DNA of 64,000 nucleotides from W1P20-047 sp045118335 (GTDB lineage Bacteria > Actinomycetota > Coriobacteriia > Coriobacteriales > Eggerthellaceae). Made by a program: the position numbers and the translations under genes. The stretch's first letter is position 1, and each line of letters starts with the position of its first letter. This document shows positions 27,012-35,867 of the stretch, in pieces. The DNA is taken from assembly GCA_045118335.1 (NCBI GenBank), contig JBGUXY010000038.1, positions 12,497-76,496 of the forward strand, read 5' to 3'. The notes below the pieces were generated by a model. It saw nothing but the letters and a program-made list of their open reading frames with translations. It did not search any database and had not been told where the DNA came from.

Positions 27012-27419
27012 ATGGCCGCGCTTGAGTTTGAGAAAGGCATCAAGGAGCTCTCCACGCTGTGCGTGGGGCCGAAAAACTACCAGGTTTACGGCTCTCCCGT
27101 CCGCGACTACTGACACAGCGCCGAACAGGGAGTGTTCACCGGCATGCCAAAGGTCCTTTCCCAAGCAGCGAATCTGAAGGACCGCGATGCTGCGGCAGTT
27201 TACATCACCGACTACTGCAACGCAATGCAAAGCCAAGCGTTCCTGGACGCGAAGCAGTTGCCCAACGACGTCGTATGGATGCATTCGCAATTCTGCAACA
27301 CCCTGAAGATGCAGCGAAACCCCGAAACACACGAGGTGCTGGACGAGGAGGGGGTGGTTCCTCCCATGGAAGTGACCCTGGATGCGTCCACCTATGGCGA
27401 CGTACCGCCAACGCCTTAG
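27012..27419 (+). pseudogene. C69 dipeptidase pseudogene (C-terminal remnant)
   Basis: The frame encodes the equivalent of the last 135 or so residues of the dipeptidase at 8378-9985: KELSTLC, QVYGSPVRDY, MPKVLSQAANLKDRDAAA, YCNAMQSQAFLDAKQLPNDVV, NTLKMQRNPETHE and VPPTP. At 27111-27113 a TGA stop replaces the TGG codon of the DYWHSAEQG motif. The first three quarters of the gene, including the catalytic Cys, are missing. Upstream 26685-27011 holds no supported gene. This is a degraded paralogue. Confidence 0.9.
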
Positions 27420-27461
27420 CAGTTTTCACTTACCCCCAACGGCGCATGACCAGCACCAGGT

Positions 27462-28964
27462 TCATTCGCAATGGGTCCTGCGGGCCTGCTCGATTACCTT
27501 GCGATACGACATCATCATGCCATCGGTCATGCTGAACTTCATCTTCTTGCGCAGCACCTTGTTGTTCATCATCACGGATACAAGGTACATCCCGATGATC
27601 CGGCCCCGCTTCTTCTGCGGGAAATCATAGAAGCCATGCTGCTTGTAGAAGCGGTGGTCCTCCTTCATGAGCCCCTGCATCTGATAGATAAGGTCGCGGA
27701 AGATTTTCAAACCGCCAACGCCGTAAAAGTTCTTCGGCTGGGTGTAGCGATTGCGGATCGCATAGGCCAGGGTCTGGGCCAGCTGGTCGATTTCGCCATC
27801 AGGGTCATGCGCATCCGAAGCCACCCCGGCTAGAAAGTTGCCGCCCACCTGGGCTCGAGCCTCCATGAGAACCCGCAAGTTCTCCTCTCGTTCAAGATCG
27901 CCATCGACCAGATAGCCGACCGGCTTACCCATGGTGACCGTGCGGTGCCCGTTGCAGAACTGCCGGTCGTCATAGAGTTTGAAGCGGTAGCCCATGGAAT
28001 GGTCGCGGATGGAGTATGCGTACACGACGGCATCTGCGCTGTTGATTCGCTCGCGCAGAAGACGGTCGAAGCCGTCCTTGTAAACGCATGTGCCATCGGA
28101 CGCGCAGCTGAAGCAGCTCAGACATCCACCCGCAAACGGGAACTCGTGCAAGTTGACGAGCTCGCATTCGCCCGGAAACACCTGCTGGAAACGGCCGATC
28201 ATGGCTGGAAGCGCCTCTGCAGACGATGCAGGATCGTAGTCGGCCACCAAGGCAATATGCGTCGCAGACGGCGGGAATGCCGCTGCGGTGCCCGATGGCG
28301 CCAACGATGTCGCATGCCCCATCGCGCCCGATGTATCTGAAGTTGAGCCCAAGTGGGCGACATCCAGGCATCCTGCATCTGATACCCCGTCTGGCGATGA
28401 TGCTGGGCCATCGCCTTTTGAATGGACCGTTGCGACAATCGGCATGAACCCGATATCCTGCCGGTTTGTCGAGAATCGCTCGCAGAAGCCACGGTTGATA
28501 CTCCACAGAACGTAGTCGAAGAAGGCCACGGCCTCTCGCCGGCCTTCCTCAGTCAGAATGTCATCCATGTCCTCTGAAAGGCCCCGGATGTAGCGCAATC
28601 CCATATCAGCACAGTTATCGGCGATGAAGCGATGCGCAGTGACATCGTAGAAGTGCTTGGAAGTGGTTATCTGGGTCGCCCATTTCCCCGAAAGATCGAC
28701 GTCGCTTTCCTTGACTAGCTCGATGAAACGGTGCAGCTGTGCGGGCACCAGAAACGTATACACCGGGTAGCAGAACACGATGAGCTCTGCTTCCTGAAAG
28801 GCCACCAGCGACTTGCTGAAATCCTTCTCGATACTGCGGATCTTTCGTCCCACATGCAAGGTTGTATACGAATGATCGGGAAAGAGCACCTTCAAGTATT
28901 CGACCGTCTGGAACGTGATGCTGTTCTCCCCTTTGGGGGAGCCGTTGAGCACCAGTATCCTCAT
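27462..28964 (-). CDS. Tandem flavodoxin-like (NADPH-dependent FMN reductase-like) protein
   Basis: A 500-residue protein with two flavodoxin-like halves. The first (1-160) begins MRILVLNGSPKGENSITFQ, with the FMN phosphate loop, and contains FCYPVYTFLVPAQLHRFIE. A Ser/Ala-rich linker of about 60 residues follows (about 180-240). The second (about 240-410) begins HIALVADYDPASSAEALP and has CLSCFSCASDGTCVYKD, a Cys-rich segment like that of iron-sulfur flavoproteins, then YAYSIRDHSMGYRFKLYDD. The C-terminal 90 residues are basic. It overlaps the upstream membrane-protein gene by 4 bases (ATGA). It probably reduces or signals through bound FMN in the cytoplasm; the substrate is unknown. Confidence 0.8.
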   Translation of the reverse strand: MRILVLNGSPKGENSITFQTVEYLKVLFPDHSYTTLHVGRKIRSIEKDFSKSLVAFQEAELIVFCYPVYTFLVPAQLHRFIELVKESDVDLSGKWATQITTSKHFYDVTAHRFIADNCADMGLRYIRGLSEDMDDILTEEGRREAVAFFDYVLWSINRGFCERFSTNRQDIGFMPIVATVHSKGDGPASSPDGVSDAGCLDVAHLGSTSDTSGAMGHATSLAPSGTAAAFPPSATHIALVADYDPASSAEALPAMIGRFQQVFPGECELVNLHEFPFAGGCLSCFSCASDGTCVYKDGFDRLLRERINSADAVVYAYSIRDHSMGYRFKLYDDRQFCNGHRTVTMGKPVGYLVDGDLEREENLRVLMEARAQVGGNFLAGVASDAHDPDGEIDQLAQTLAYAIRNRYTQPKNFYGVGGLKIFRDLIYQMQGLMKEDHRFYKQHGFYDFPQKKRGRIIGMYLVSVMMNNKVLRKKMKFSMTDGMMMSYRKVIEQARRTHCE

Positions 28965-29398
28965 CGCACAACCGCCTTTTCACCTTCGCGCTTCAGAGAG
29001 CGAGCCGCCATAAGCTGAAGTGCACCCAAGACGAAATAGAACATCGACAGCCCGTTGGGAATAATCACAAGCTCGACCACAGTCCAGACGACAAGCAAGG
29101 TTCCAGCGACGACACACCAGCTGATCCAAGCTTCCCTGCCGACACGACACCGCGATACCAGCGCAACGATGTTCGGAACGCCGTTCACCAAAAGCAAGGC
29201 CAATCCTGGCCAAAAATGGCTCGTGAAGAACACATCATGAAACGGAAACGGATCATAGATGGACAACGGCATCCAATCGTTCCAGCTCAACGGCAGGTTG
29301 AAGAGCGCACTGAGCATCATCCACGCTCCGCAAACCGGCGCGCAGATTCCGTTGAACCAGTTCATGAACAGCGAGTAACCATTGCAGAACTTGCGCAT
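28961..29398 (-). CDS. Small membrane protein, unknown function
   Basis: A 145-residue protein with four predicted membrane helices (YSLFMNWFNGICAPVCGAWMM, WPGLALLLVNGVPNIVALV, WCVVAGTLLVVWTVVELVI and SMFYFVLGALQLMA). I do not recognise the family. ATG 29398 follows AAGGAAACTCG; an upstream start at 29425 is less likely. The stop overlaps the start of the tandem flavodoxin-like gene, so the two form an operon, and the protein could anchor or serve that flavoprotein (inference). Confidence 0.75.
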   Translation of the reverse strand: MRKFCNGYSLFMNWFNGICAPVCGAWMMLSALFNLPLSWNDWMPLSIYDPFPFHDVFFTSHFWPGLALLLVNGVPNIVALVSRCRVGREAWISWCVVAGTLLVVWTVVELVIIPNGLSMFYFVLGALQLMAARSLKREGEKAVVR

Positions 29399-30175
29399 CG
29401 AGTTTCCTTTCCGCATCTCAAGCACATCACGGCAAGACGTGCAACGAAAACCATTAAGACAAGCGGCGTGAGTGAAAAACGATAACGGAAGTCTTCCTCA
29501 CATCAATCGCCTTCGCGTTTAACCTTTGCACGAGAACGGGCTAACGCACCATTTGGTCAACCTCGCCGAACAACGGAATCATACCGAACCAATCCCGAAT
29601 CCATTAGCAGTATACCCGTACTCTACACCGAGAAACAAAACGTCAAAACGACATCCTCTGACTGAGCCGAATGCGTTACCGCGAAACTCGGATTTGCGGC
29701 GTCGTGCAGCTACCCTGCGTTTCCACGACGTGCATCTTGGACTGAGAAAGCAGGGTTGGCCAACTGAGTCCGCAGTTTGGATGAAAAATGCAAGAAAACG
29801 CCTATATGGTGTGAATCATTACCCATTCACAAGGAAGTAATGTTGCTTATACGTTATATTTGCTTCCTTGTTGAAGCTTATAAATAACATCAACTGATAT
29901 CACGAATTTAAAATCCACACCATATGGGCGATTTTTTGCATTTTTTGTCCAGTTTGCGGACTCGACTGCAACAATTAGCGGGAACGCACGATCACCCGTA
30001 CGCTCGTCATCCTCGTCGGTCGTTGCCCGCCTCGTCAGTCGTTGCCCGTTGAGCACACCTTCGCCATCGTGACGAATCATAGCCTACAGGCACACGATAG
30101 GCACTCAATTCGACGCAACGGCGATTCCCGGTCGACAAGCGCCACTTAGAGCGCTTTCCACCTACCAGCAACCGC
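29399..30175. other. Gene-poor region with a MITE-like element
   Basis: No gene is supported in this stretch of about 780 bases. Short frames at 29526-29840 and 29847-30080 run into the arms of the inverted repeat at 29766-29963 and encode the repeat itself. The middle is clearly AT-rich. Confidence 0.7.
29766..29963. mobile_element. MITE-like element with 48-bp terminal inverted repeats
   Basis: Arms 29766-29813 and 29916-29963 match at 40 of 48 positions, starting with GAGTCCGCA and ending with ATATGGTGTG. The interior (102 bases) is AT-rich and holds no gene. Total length is 198 bases. No target-site duplication is obvious at the ends. The arm translates as WMKNAxxRxYGV in one frame, a string I recall from other Coriobacteriia hypothetical proteins, which fits a dispersed repeat. 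Confidence 0.75.
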
Positions 30176-30610
30176 TCACTCGACAGACTTTCGTGCCGCC
30201 GCCAAAAAGGCTTCGAATCCCGCCATGAATTCCGCTTCCTTGCACAGCGCGAGTCCTCGACCCTCCTCGCCGAGAACCACAAGCTTGTCACCAGGGCGGA
30301 TGTCGAACAGGTCGCGTGCTTCCTTGGGTATGACGATCTGTCCGCGCTCGCACACCTTCACGTTACCGAACAGATGCTTTCCGCGCGGCGGAGAACCCAG
30401 TCCCAAACCACCGTCGTCATGAGCCACAAGTCCGTCGAGCGTCGTGCCAAGCGCATCAGCGAGCGCTGCCGCATGCTCCAAGTCAGGAGACGTCTCACCC
30501 GATTCCCACTTCGCCACTGTCTGGCGAGACACACCGACGGCTGCGGCGAGCTTCTCCTGCGTGAAGCCCACTGAAAGCCGCGTCTGCTGAATGTTCTCAG
30601 AGATTCCCAT
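30176..30610 (-). CDS. XRE regulator fused to AbrB/SpoVT swapped-hairpin domain
   Basis: A 144-residue transcription factor. Residues 1-60 are an XRE helix-turn-helix (LSVGFTQEKLAAAVGVSRQTVAKWESGETSPD). Residues about 85-125 form an AbrB-type domain (GNVKVCERGQIVIPKEARDLFDIRPGDKLVVLG). Both parts can bind DNA, so the protein may act as a dimeric repressor with two DNA contacts. The start is uncertain: ATG 30610 or ATG 30622. It stands 78 bases from the DUF4177 gene on the same strand. Confidence 0.88.
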   Translation of the reverse strand: MGISENIQQTRLSVGFTQEKLAAAVGVSRQTVAKWESGETSPDLEHAAALADALGTTLDGLVAHDDGGLGLGSPPRGKHLFGNVKVCERGQIVIPKEARDLFDIRPGDKLVVLGEEGRGLALCKEAEFMAGFEAFLAAARKSVE

Positions 30611-30700
30611 GCTCCACCCCATTCCAGGTCATGACAAGAGACCACCCTTTGCGACGCATGCTCCGCTCCGACCCAGGCCATGAGAAAGGACGATCTTAGA

Positions 30701-30892
30701 CTATGACTCCATCTCGAAGATCAGGTCGAACTCCACGGTCTTACCCGACGGCCCCTGCGTGACGGGGAACCATCCTGCGTATCGCGCTCCTTCGGCCGCC
30801 TTTCGGTCGATGATCTCACGATGGCTTTCCATGTCGGCATTCAACGCGTAGTTGTTCTTGTCGAGTTTCACCCTCACATACTCATAGCGCAT
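30701..30892 (-). CDS. DUF4177-like small protein
   Basis: A 63-residue protein beginning MRYEYVRVKLD and containing HREIIDRKAAEGARYAGWFPV, then VEFDLIFEME. This is the pattern of DUF4177 domain proteins (a strand, a helix with xxINxxGxxGW-type turn, then strands). AAGGA lies eight bases before the ATG. The function of the family is not known. It is followed by the XRE-AbrB gene on the same strand. Confidence 0.7.
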   Translation of the reverse strand: MRYEYVRVKLDKNNYALNADMESHREIIDRKAAEGARYAGWFPVTQGPSGKTVEFDLIFEMES

Positions 30893-31297
30893 ATTGCATT
30901 CCTTTCATGCAATTCATATCCTGCATGTGATGATACGTCCATGCAGCCTCACGCACCATCAACCATATATGCCATTTTGCGCTCGAACATGTTACGTTTG
31001 ATTGTCATTGTAGGCGATGCCATCGGAAGGGAGACGACGGACGAAAAACGGATTGTACAACCAAATCCGCGCAGAAAGACGAGTGCAAACGAAGAGTAAT
31101 GGATACAATTCAAGAGCATTACGCACCCATTCCCCGATTTTATGGCGCACTGTGCGAACTGAAGCGAATCATACGGTTCGTTCACTGGTTTTTCCTCTTA
31201 TCATCGCCTTTTACTGCTATGCTACGTGGGTTAAAATCCAGACAAGAACCGTTGCGCTTTATTCCGCTTTGGAAGACGAGCGCTGGATGGGAGCACC
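30893..31297. other. Intergenic region upstream of pta
   Basis: About 400 bases without a supported gene. Frames at 31017-31301 and 31099-31314 lack ribosome sites and recognisable sequence. The right end carries the putative pta promoter. Confidence 0.55.
31210..31237 (+). promoter_or_regulatory. Putative pta promoter
   Basis: TTTACT (31210-31215), a 16-base spacer and TAAAAT (31232-31237) resemble a sigma-70 promoter with 4/6 and 5/6 matches. It would give a leader of roughly 50 bases before the pta ATG. Confidence 0.5.
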
Positions 31298-32341
31298 ATG
31301 ACTACATTCCTTGACGATGTCATCAACCGCGCTCAGGCAAACATGATGACCATCGTGTTGCCCGAAGGGGAAGATGTCCGCACGCTCGTTGCCGCCCGCA
31401 GGGCAATTGACAACGACATCGCCGACGTGATCGTGCTCGGTACGCATGAAACCATCGCCTCTCATGGCGTGCCACTCCACCACATGCGCATCATCGACCC
31501 GCAACATGCCGATGACCGCGAAGAGCTGGCTCGCGAGCTCGCCAAACTCCGCGAACGCAAAGGGCTCACGTACGAGAAAGCCTACGAGCTCGTTGGCGAT
31601 CCTCTGTACTATGGAACCATGCTGGTGAAGATCGGCAAGGCCGACGGTCTCGTGGCGGGAGCTTGTCACCCCACGAGCAAGGTGCTGCTGCCCTCGCTGC
31701 AAATCGTCAAGACGGCTCCGAACACGAAAACCGCTTCGAGCGCGTTCGTGATGATCGTGCCCGACTGCACCTTCGGCAGCCAGGGACGCTTCCTGTTCGC
31801 CGATTGCGCCACCAACGAAGAGCCAAACCCCGAACAGCTCGCAAGCATCGCCATCACCTCAGCCGACACCTTCCGCACCCTCCTGGGCGGAGAACCACGC
31901 GTGGCGATGCTGTCGTTTTCCACCCATGGTTCGGCTCAGGGAAACCCCGTGGACAAGGTGCAGGAGGCCGTGCGAATCGCCCACGAAATGGAACCCGACC
32001 TGCTGCTCGACGGCGATTTGCAGCTCGACGCCGCCATCATCCCAGAAGTGGCGGCAACCAAGGCACCGGAAAGCGCGGTGGCTGGCAGGGCAAACGTGCT
32101 GGTGTTCCCCAGCCTGGAAGCCGGCAACATCGGCTACAAGCTGGTGGAGCGGCTGGCCAAAGCCGAGGCGTATGGGCCGATATCGCAGGGAATGGCGGCT
32201 CCGATCAGCGACCTTTCACGCGGATGCACGGCAGACGACATCGTGGGCGTCATCGCCATCACCGCAGTGCAGGCCCAGCATGCGGAATCGAAAGGTTGGA
32301 CGAGCTGGCAGACCAATCCAAGAGAGACGAGAAGGCTCTAG
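31298..32341 (+). CDS. pta: Phosphate acetyltransferase
   Basis: A 347-residue enzyme interconverting acetyl-CoA and acetyl phosphate. Family signatures include IVLPEGEDVRTLVAARRA, LVAGACHPTSKVLLPSLQIV, FADCATNEEPNPEQLASIA, MLSFSTHGSAQGNP and VFPSLEAGNIGYKLVERL. Length matches the short PTA type. No acetate kinase gene follows, so ackA must be elsewhere if the pathway is complete. With a kinase it would yield ATP from acetyl-CoA. The next gene, a TetR regulator, is 155 bases downstream. Confidence 0.96.
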   Translation: MTTFLDDVINRAQANMMTIVLPEGEDVRTLVAARRAIDNDIADVIVLGTHETIASHGVPLHHMRIIDPQHADDREELARELAKLRERKGLTYEKAYELVGDPLYYGTMLVKIGKADGLVAGACHPTSKVLLPSLQIVKTAPNTKTASSAFVMIVPDCTFGSQGRFLFADCATNEEPNPEQLASIAITSADTFRTLLGGEPRVAMLSFSTHGSAQGNPVDKVQEAVRIAHEMEPDLLLDGDLQLDAAIIPEVAATKAPESAVAGRANVLVFPSLEAGNIGYKLVERLAKAEAYGPISQGMAAPISDLSRGCTADDIVGVIAITAVQAQHAESKGWTSWQTNPRETRRL

Positions 32342-32496
32342 TCACCAACTTCGAAACGCAGGGGTTTTCCGCCATTTCCTGGAATTGAACTGCAATTGTC
32401 TCGACTGCGATATCTGAATCGCTCAAGACCCCGCCTCGCACCACGAGACGAAACCGCTTCTAGCAGCAGCTCGCGAACGCGCATGAAGCGTATGGT

Positions 32497-33090
32497 ATGC
32501 TGCGTTCCATGAGAAAGCGACCTGAAAAGACCGAGCAGACGAAGGCCGACTTACGCGAAGCTTTTTGGCGGCTCTACGCCACCCGTCCCATCGAGAAGAT
32601 CACCGTGGGAGAGGTTTGCGAGCTGGCTGGATACAACCGCAGTACGTTTTATGCCCATTACCAAGACCTCTTTGCGATGCTTGAGGGCATAGAAGATCAG
32701 CTGCTCGTCGGGATGACGGAATGCGTGGAACGCTGCATGAAACGGCTACAGCACGATTCGAGCAAGGCCAGCTGCATTGCAGCATGCGCTGACGTGGTGT
32801 TGTTCTACGAACGAAACAAATCCTATATAGGCATGCTGCTCGGCGAACGCGGCGACCCGCGATTCGTGCACCGCCTGAAAACGAACCTGAAACCACTGTG
32901 GCGAGAATACGTGATCGGAAATGGCGTCACACGGCCCGAACGCGAAGTGGACTTGTTGCTTGAGTACACCCTGGCTGGCACGCTGTTCATGATTTCTCGC
33001 TGGCTGTCCAACCCCGGCCAGACTTCCGCCCGCGAACTCGCGCACCTGGTCTATGACTTCTCCATCAAGGAGGCGCGCCAACGTGCGTAG
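32497..33090 (+). CDS. TetR/AcrR-family transcriptional regulator
   Basis: A 197-residue repressor-like protein. The N-terminal helix-turn-helix reads ITVGEVCELAGYNRSTFYAHYQDLFAML. The C-terminal ligand-binding part (YIGMLLGERGDPRFVHRLK, LLLEYTLAGTLFMISRWL) resembles the TetR_C_7/DhaS-like group. No clear ribosome site precedes ATG 32497 or ATG 32509; a TATGGT-like box lies close upstream, so a leaderless transcript is possible. It lies 280 bases upstream of the Tat-exported flavoprotein gene, whose promoter carries an inverted repeat, and probably controls it. Confidence 0.9.
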   Translation: MLRSMRKRPEKTEQTKADLREAFWRLYATRPIEKITVGEVCELAGYNRSTFYAHYQDLFAMLEGIEDQLLVGMTECVERCMKRLQHDSSKASCIAACADVVLFYERNKSYIGMLLGERGDPRFVHRLKTNLKPLWREYVIGNGVTRPEREVDLLLEYTLAGTLFMISRWLSNPGQTSARELAHLVYDFSIKEARQRA

Positions 33091-33220
33091 AGCAAGACGC
33101 CAAGCACCTGCTTTCACACACGAGAAAACACCCCGAACGCCTTCCCGCCTTCTTATGCCCCGAAGTCGTTTCCCCATCAGGTCAGCGATCATTGAGTTAG
33201 GTAACACTTATCTATTCCTT

Positions 33221-33249
33221 TTGCAGGATGATTCTCGTTGGTCTATAAT
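33221..33249 (+). promoter_or_regulatory. Promoter of the flavoprotein reductase gene
   Basis: TTGCAG (33221-33226), a 17-base spacer and a perfect TATAAT (33244-33249) form the best sigma-70 promoter seen in the window. It lies about 120 bases ahead of the start codon at 33371. Confidence 0.8.
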
Positions 33250-33259
33250 TCATCTGGCT

Positions 33260-33286
33260 AGCTGACATAACTATATGAAGTCAGCT
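33260..33286. promoter_or_regulatory. Putative TetR operator downstream of the -10 box
   Basis: AGCTGAC at 33260-33266 and GTCAGCT at 33280-33286 form perfect 7-base arms around 13 bases. The site begins about 10 bases after TATAAT and so covers the transcription start. The adjacent TetR-family regulator is the natural candidate to bind it. Confidence 0.6.
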
Positions 33287-33370
33287 CATATACAGGTTGC
33301 GCGTGCTCGAGAGGATAAAACGCAAACCAGAACATGCTTCCTCTGCCGCGCATGAAAAAGGGAGGGTTCT

Positions 33371-35095
33371 ATGAGCAAGAATATCGATCGTCGCGGCTTT
33401 TTGAAGGGCGCTGCGTTCATGGGCGTGGGCGCTGCTGCGGCAACCGTCATGGGTTGCAGCCCAAGCGGTTCCGAAGACGCCACCGCCGAGCCTGCAGAAG
33501 GCGAAGCAGCGCAAGCATCGGGGCAGGTTACCAACGCCAACCTCGAGCTCAACGTCACAAGCAACGCCGAAGCCGACGTCGTCGTAGTCGGCGCCGGTGC
33601 CTCTGGCTGCTCCGCAGCCGTGCGTGCTGCCCAGCTGGGCCTGAACGTCGCACTCATCGAGATCACCGACCGCGTGGGCGGCACGACCATCTTCACCGAG
33701 GGGATGACCACCATCCATTCGCACTATCATGATGAAGAGCCCGAAGTCGACATCCCCACCGAAGAGCTCGTCAAGCTCATCCAGGACTACCATCACTGGC
33801 TCTCCGACGGCCACATCATCCGCCAGATGCTCACCCAGTCCGCAACCAACCTGCTGTGGCTCGAGTCCATCGACCACAAGTTCACCGGCCTTGACACCAT
33901 GATCCCGGCCAAGTGGTACCACACCTGGACCCGCTACGCCCACGACGAAGGCACCATGTCTGGCGATGGATTCGTCAATCACTGGAGCGAGCTGGTTACC
34001 GACACCTTCAGCGACAAGATCACGATGTATTTCGGCAACGAAGCACTGCAGACCAAGGTCGAAAACGGTGCCGTTACCGCTGTCATCATCAAGGACACGG
34101 GCACCGAGGAAGCAACCGAAATCGCTTGCAAGGCCGTCGTCTATGCAACTGGCGGCTATGCCGACAACGGCGATCTGTTCAAGGAGCTCGTCGGTTTCGG
34201 CGAGGGCGAATACCAGTCCAATGGCGCTGGCTACCGTACCGGCGACGGCCTGATCATGGCCCGCGACGGTGGTGCCGTATTCTGCCGCTACCCGTCTGCA
34301 ACCATGTGGTACGGCGGCTGCCTGCCCGGCCTGATGTACGGCACCGAGCTCTACTGCGCAACCGCGTTCCAGCCGCTGCTGTGGGTCAACGAAAACGCCG
34401 AGCGCTTCATCGACGAAGAGTACTCCGAGCATAACTTCGTATTCTCCGGCAACGGCCAGTCCACCCAGAAGAAGGTCTTCTCGCTGCTGACCCAGGCGCA
34501 GATGGACTCCTTCGTCACCGATGGCTGCATCTGCGGTTGCGGCGCCTACATCCTTGCAGGCTCCAAGCTTGATGGCACTCCCACCGGCCTATCCATGTGG
34601 GACGAGTACCAGATTCAGGTCGACAACGGCAACGAGTACATCCACAAAGCCGATACGCTCGACGAACTGGCCGAATCCTGCGGCCTGGATGCCACCAAGC
34701 TCAAGGCCACCATCGAGACTTACAACGGCTACTGCGAGGCGGGCGAAGACGGCGACTTCGCGAAGCCGGCTGAGTATCTGCTCCCGCTGAAGGAAGAGGA
34801 TGGCCCGTACTACGCATTCCAGCTGGTTCCCGGCGTGTTCACCACCGTTGGCGGAATCAAGATCAACGACTGCGCCCAGTGCCTGAATGCCGATGGCGAG
34901 CCCATCATCGGCATGTATGCTGCCGGCTGCGACGCTGGCGGACTCGAGGGCGACTCCTACGACGTCTCCATCTGCGAAGGTTCGCAGCAGTGCTGGTGCG
35001 TGTACTCCGGCAAGCTGGCCGCAGAGCATATCGCGAGCACCCTGTTCGACACGCCTTGCGATGACGAGTTTGCAAACCCGGTCAACTGGTCTTAA
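33371..35095 (+). CDS. Tat-exported FAD-dependent reductase (fumarate reductase flavoprotein-like)
   Basis: A 574-residue flavoprotein. The N-terminus carries a twin-arginine signal (NIDRRGFLKGAA) and a possible lipobox (VMGC at 26-29), so it is probably a lipoprotein on the outer membrane face. After a Glu/Ala-rich linker the FAD Rossmann motif VVVVGAGASGCSAAVRAAQ begins, followed by IEITDRVGGTTIFTEG. The C-terminal FAD motif GGIKINDCAQCLNADGEPIIGMYAAG is intact. There is no cytochrome domain or FMN-binding domain, so electrons must come from another protein. Coriobacteriia use many such reductases on plant, bile or drug molecules; the substrate here is unknown. GGGAGGG precedes the ATG, and it has its own promoter. 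Confidence 0.92.
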   Translation: MSKNIDRRGFLKGAAFMGVGAAAATVMGCSPSGSEDATAEPAEGEAAQASGQVTNANLELNVTSNAEADVVVVGAGASGCSAAVRAAQLGLNVALIEITDRVGGTTIFTEGMTTIHSHYHDEEPEVDIPTEELVKLIQDYHHWLSDGHIIRQMLTQSATNLLWLESIDHKFTGLDTMIPAKWYHTWTRYAHDEGTMSGDGFVNHWSELVTDTFSDKITMYFGNEALQTKVENGAVTAVIIKDTGTEEATEIACKAVVYATGGYADNGDLFKELVGFGEGEYQSNGAGYRTGDGLIMARDGGAVFCRYPSATMWYGGCLPGLMYGTELYCATAFQPLLWVNENAERFIDEEYSEHNFVFSGNGQSTQKKVFSLLTQAQMDSFVTDGCICGCGAYILAGSKLDGTPTGLSMWDEYQIQVDNGNEYIHKADTLDELAESCGLDATKLKATIETYNGYCEAGEDGDFAKPAEYLLPLKEEDGPYYAFQLVPGVFTTVGGIKINDCAQCLNADGEPIIGMYAAGCDAGGLEGDSYDVSICEGSQQCWCVYSGKLAAEHIASTLFDTPCDDEFANPVNWS

Positions 35096-35154
35096 GCAGC
35101 ATGCTCGAAGCCGCATGAGTTGATGCGGTAGCTCGCATATACGAGCGATCACAT

Positions 35155-35186
35155 GGGGAGAATCATCGCGATTCTCCCCTTTCTTT
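35155..35186 (+). terminator. Rho-independent terminator after the flavoprotein gene
   Basis: GGGGAGAATC (35155-35164) and GATTCTCCCC (35170-35179) pair perfectly around ATCGC, followed by TTTCTTT. It lies 60 bases after the stop codon. Confidence 0.88.
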
Positions 35187-35321
35187 CCCCTTGATGTTTC
35201 CCATTAGACTACCCGCACCATTCGGCCGAAGAAGCTACGTGATGGAAACTGGGAAGCAGACGACACCCAAACGCACAAGTAGTTGAAACGGATACGTGCC
35301 GGCATCCCAAAACCCAAGACG

Positions 35322-35864
35322 CTATGAGCTTCGAGCTGCATTTTCGGCATACTGCCACGCTCTGCGCGCGGTTTCCCGGCTCACCTTCGAAGGATCCCCG
35401 GCAAGCCAAGCGTATATGTTCCCCTCGTTGAGCCCCAAGTCCCGGCAGAGACGATAGCGCGTAATTCCCGCACGCTCTAAAGCCGCAGATACCTTTTGCG
35501 CCATGAGCCCCTTGACATGCCTGTCGTTTTCGCGGTCCGCCTCGATGCCATCGTATAAATCGACGACCCTGCGATAGCGGACGGGAAGCAAGGCGTATCG
35601 AGCGTGGATGGCTTCTTCGCATACTACCTGCTCACCTGCAAAACACCCGATGAGAGCCTTCCATTCGGCGGCAAGCGACTCGTCTTGCACGTATTTGGCC
35701 AAATCGTTGCCCCGGCCACGGCTAAGGGCATACAGACCCACCGCCTCGGAGGCATGCGGTGCGTTGTGCTCGACAGCAAAAACGAGCTTCTTCACGCTCG
35801 TCGTTTTCAACCCCGTGAGCTCTTGGCAATGCCTCTGGAGCCAGCCTGCCATCGTACGTCTCAC
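35322..35864 (-). CDS. HTH protein paired with nucleotidyltransferase (antitoxin-like)
   Basis: A 180-residue protein whose C-terminus contains a helix-turn-helix (ALERAGITRYRLCRDLGLNEGNIYAWLAGD). The N-terminal 110 residues are helical, with KTTSVKKLVFAVEHNAPHASEAVGLYALSRGR. I do not know a named family. It starts with GTG 3 bases after the TAA of the upstream DUF6036-like nucleotidyltransferase, with GGAAGGG as ribosome site, so the two are co-expressed. A regulator or antitoxin role is inferred from this pairing and from the palindrome ahead of the operon. Confidence 0.7.
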   Translation of the reverse strand: MRRTMAGWLQRHCQELTGLKTTSVKKLVFAVEHNAPHASEAVGLYALSRGRGNDLAKYVQDESLAAEWKALIGCFAGEQVVCEEAIHARYALLPVRYRRVVDLYDGIEADRENDRHVKGLMAQKVSAALERAGITRYRLCRDLGLNEGNIYAWLAGDPSKVSRETARRAWQYAENAARSS

Positions 35865-35867
35865 GTC

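Noticed and set aside
27111..27113. TGA as a selenocysteine codon in the C69 remnant
   Set aside because: The aligned residue is Trp in the intact paralogue and the N-terminal catalytic part is missing, so a nonsense mutation in a pseudogene is simpler.
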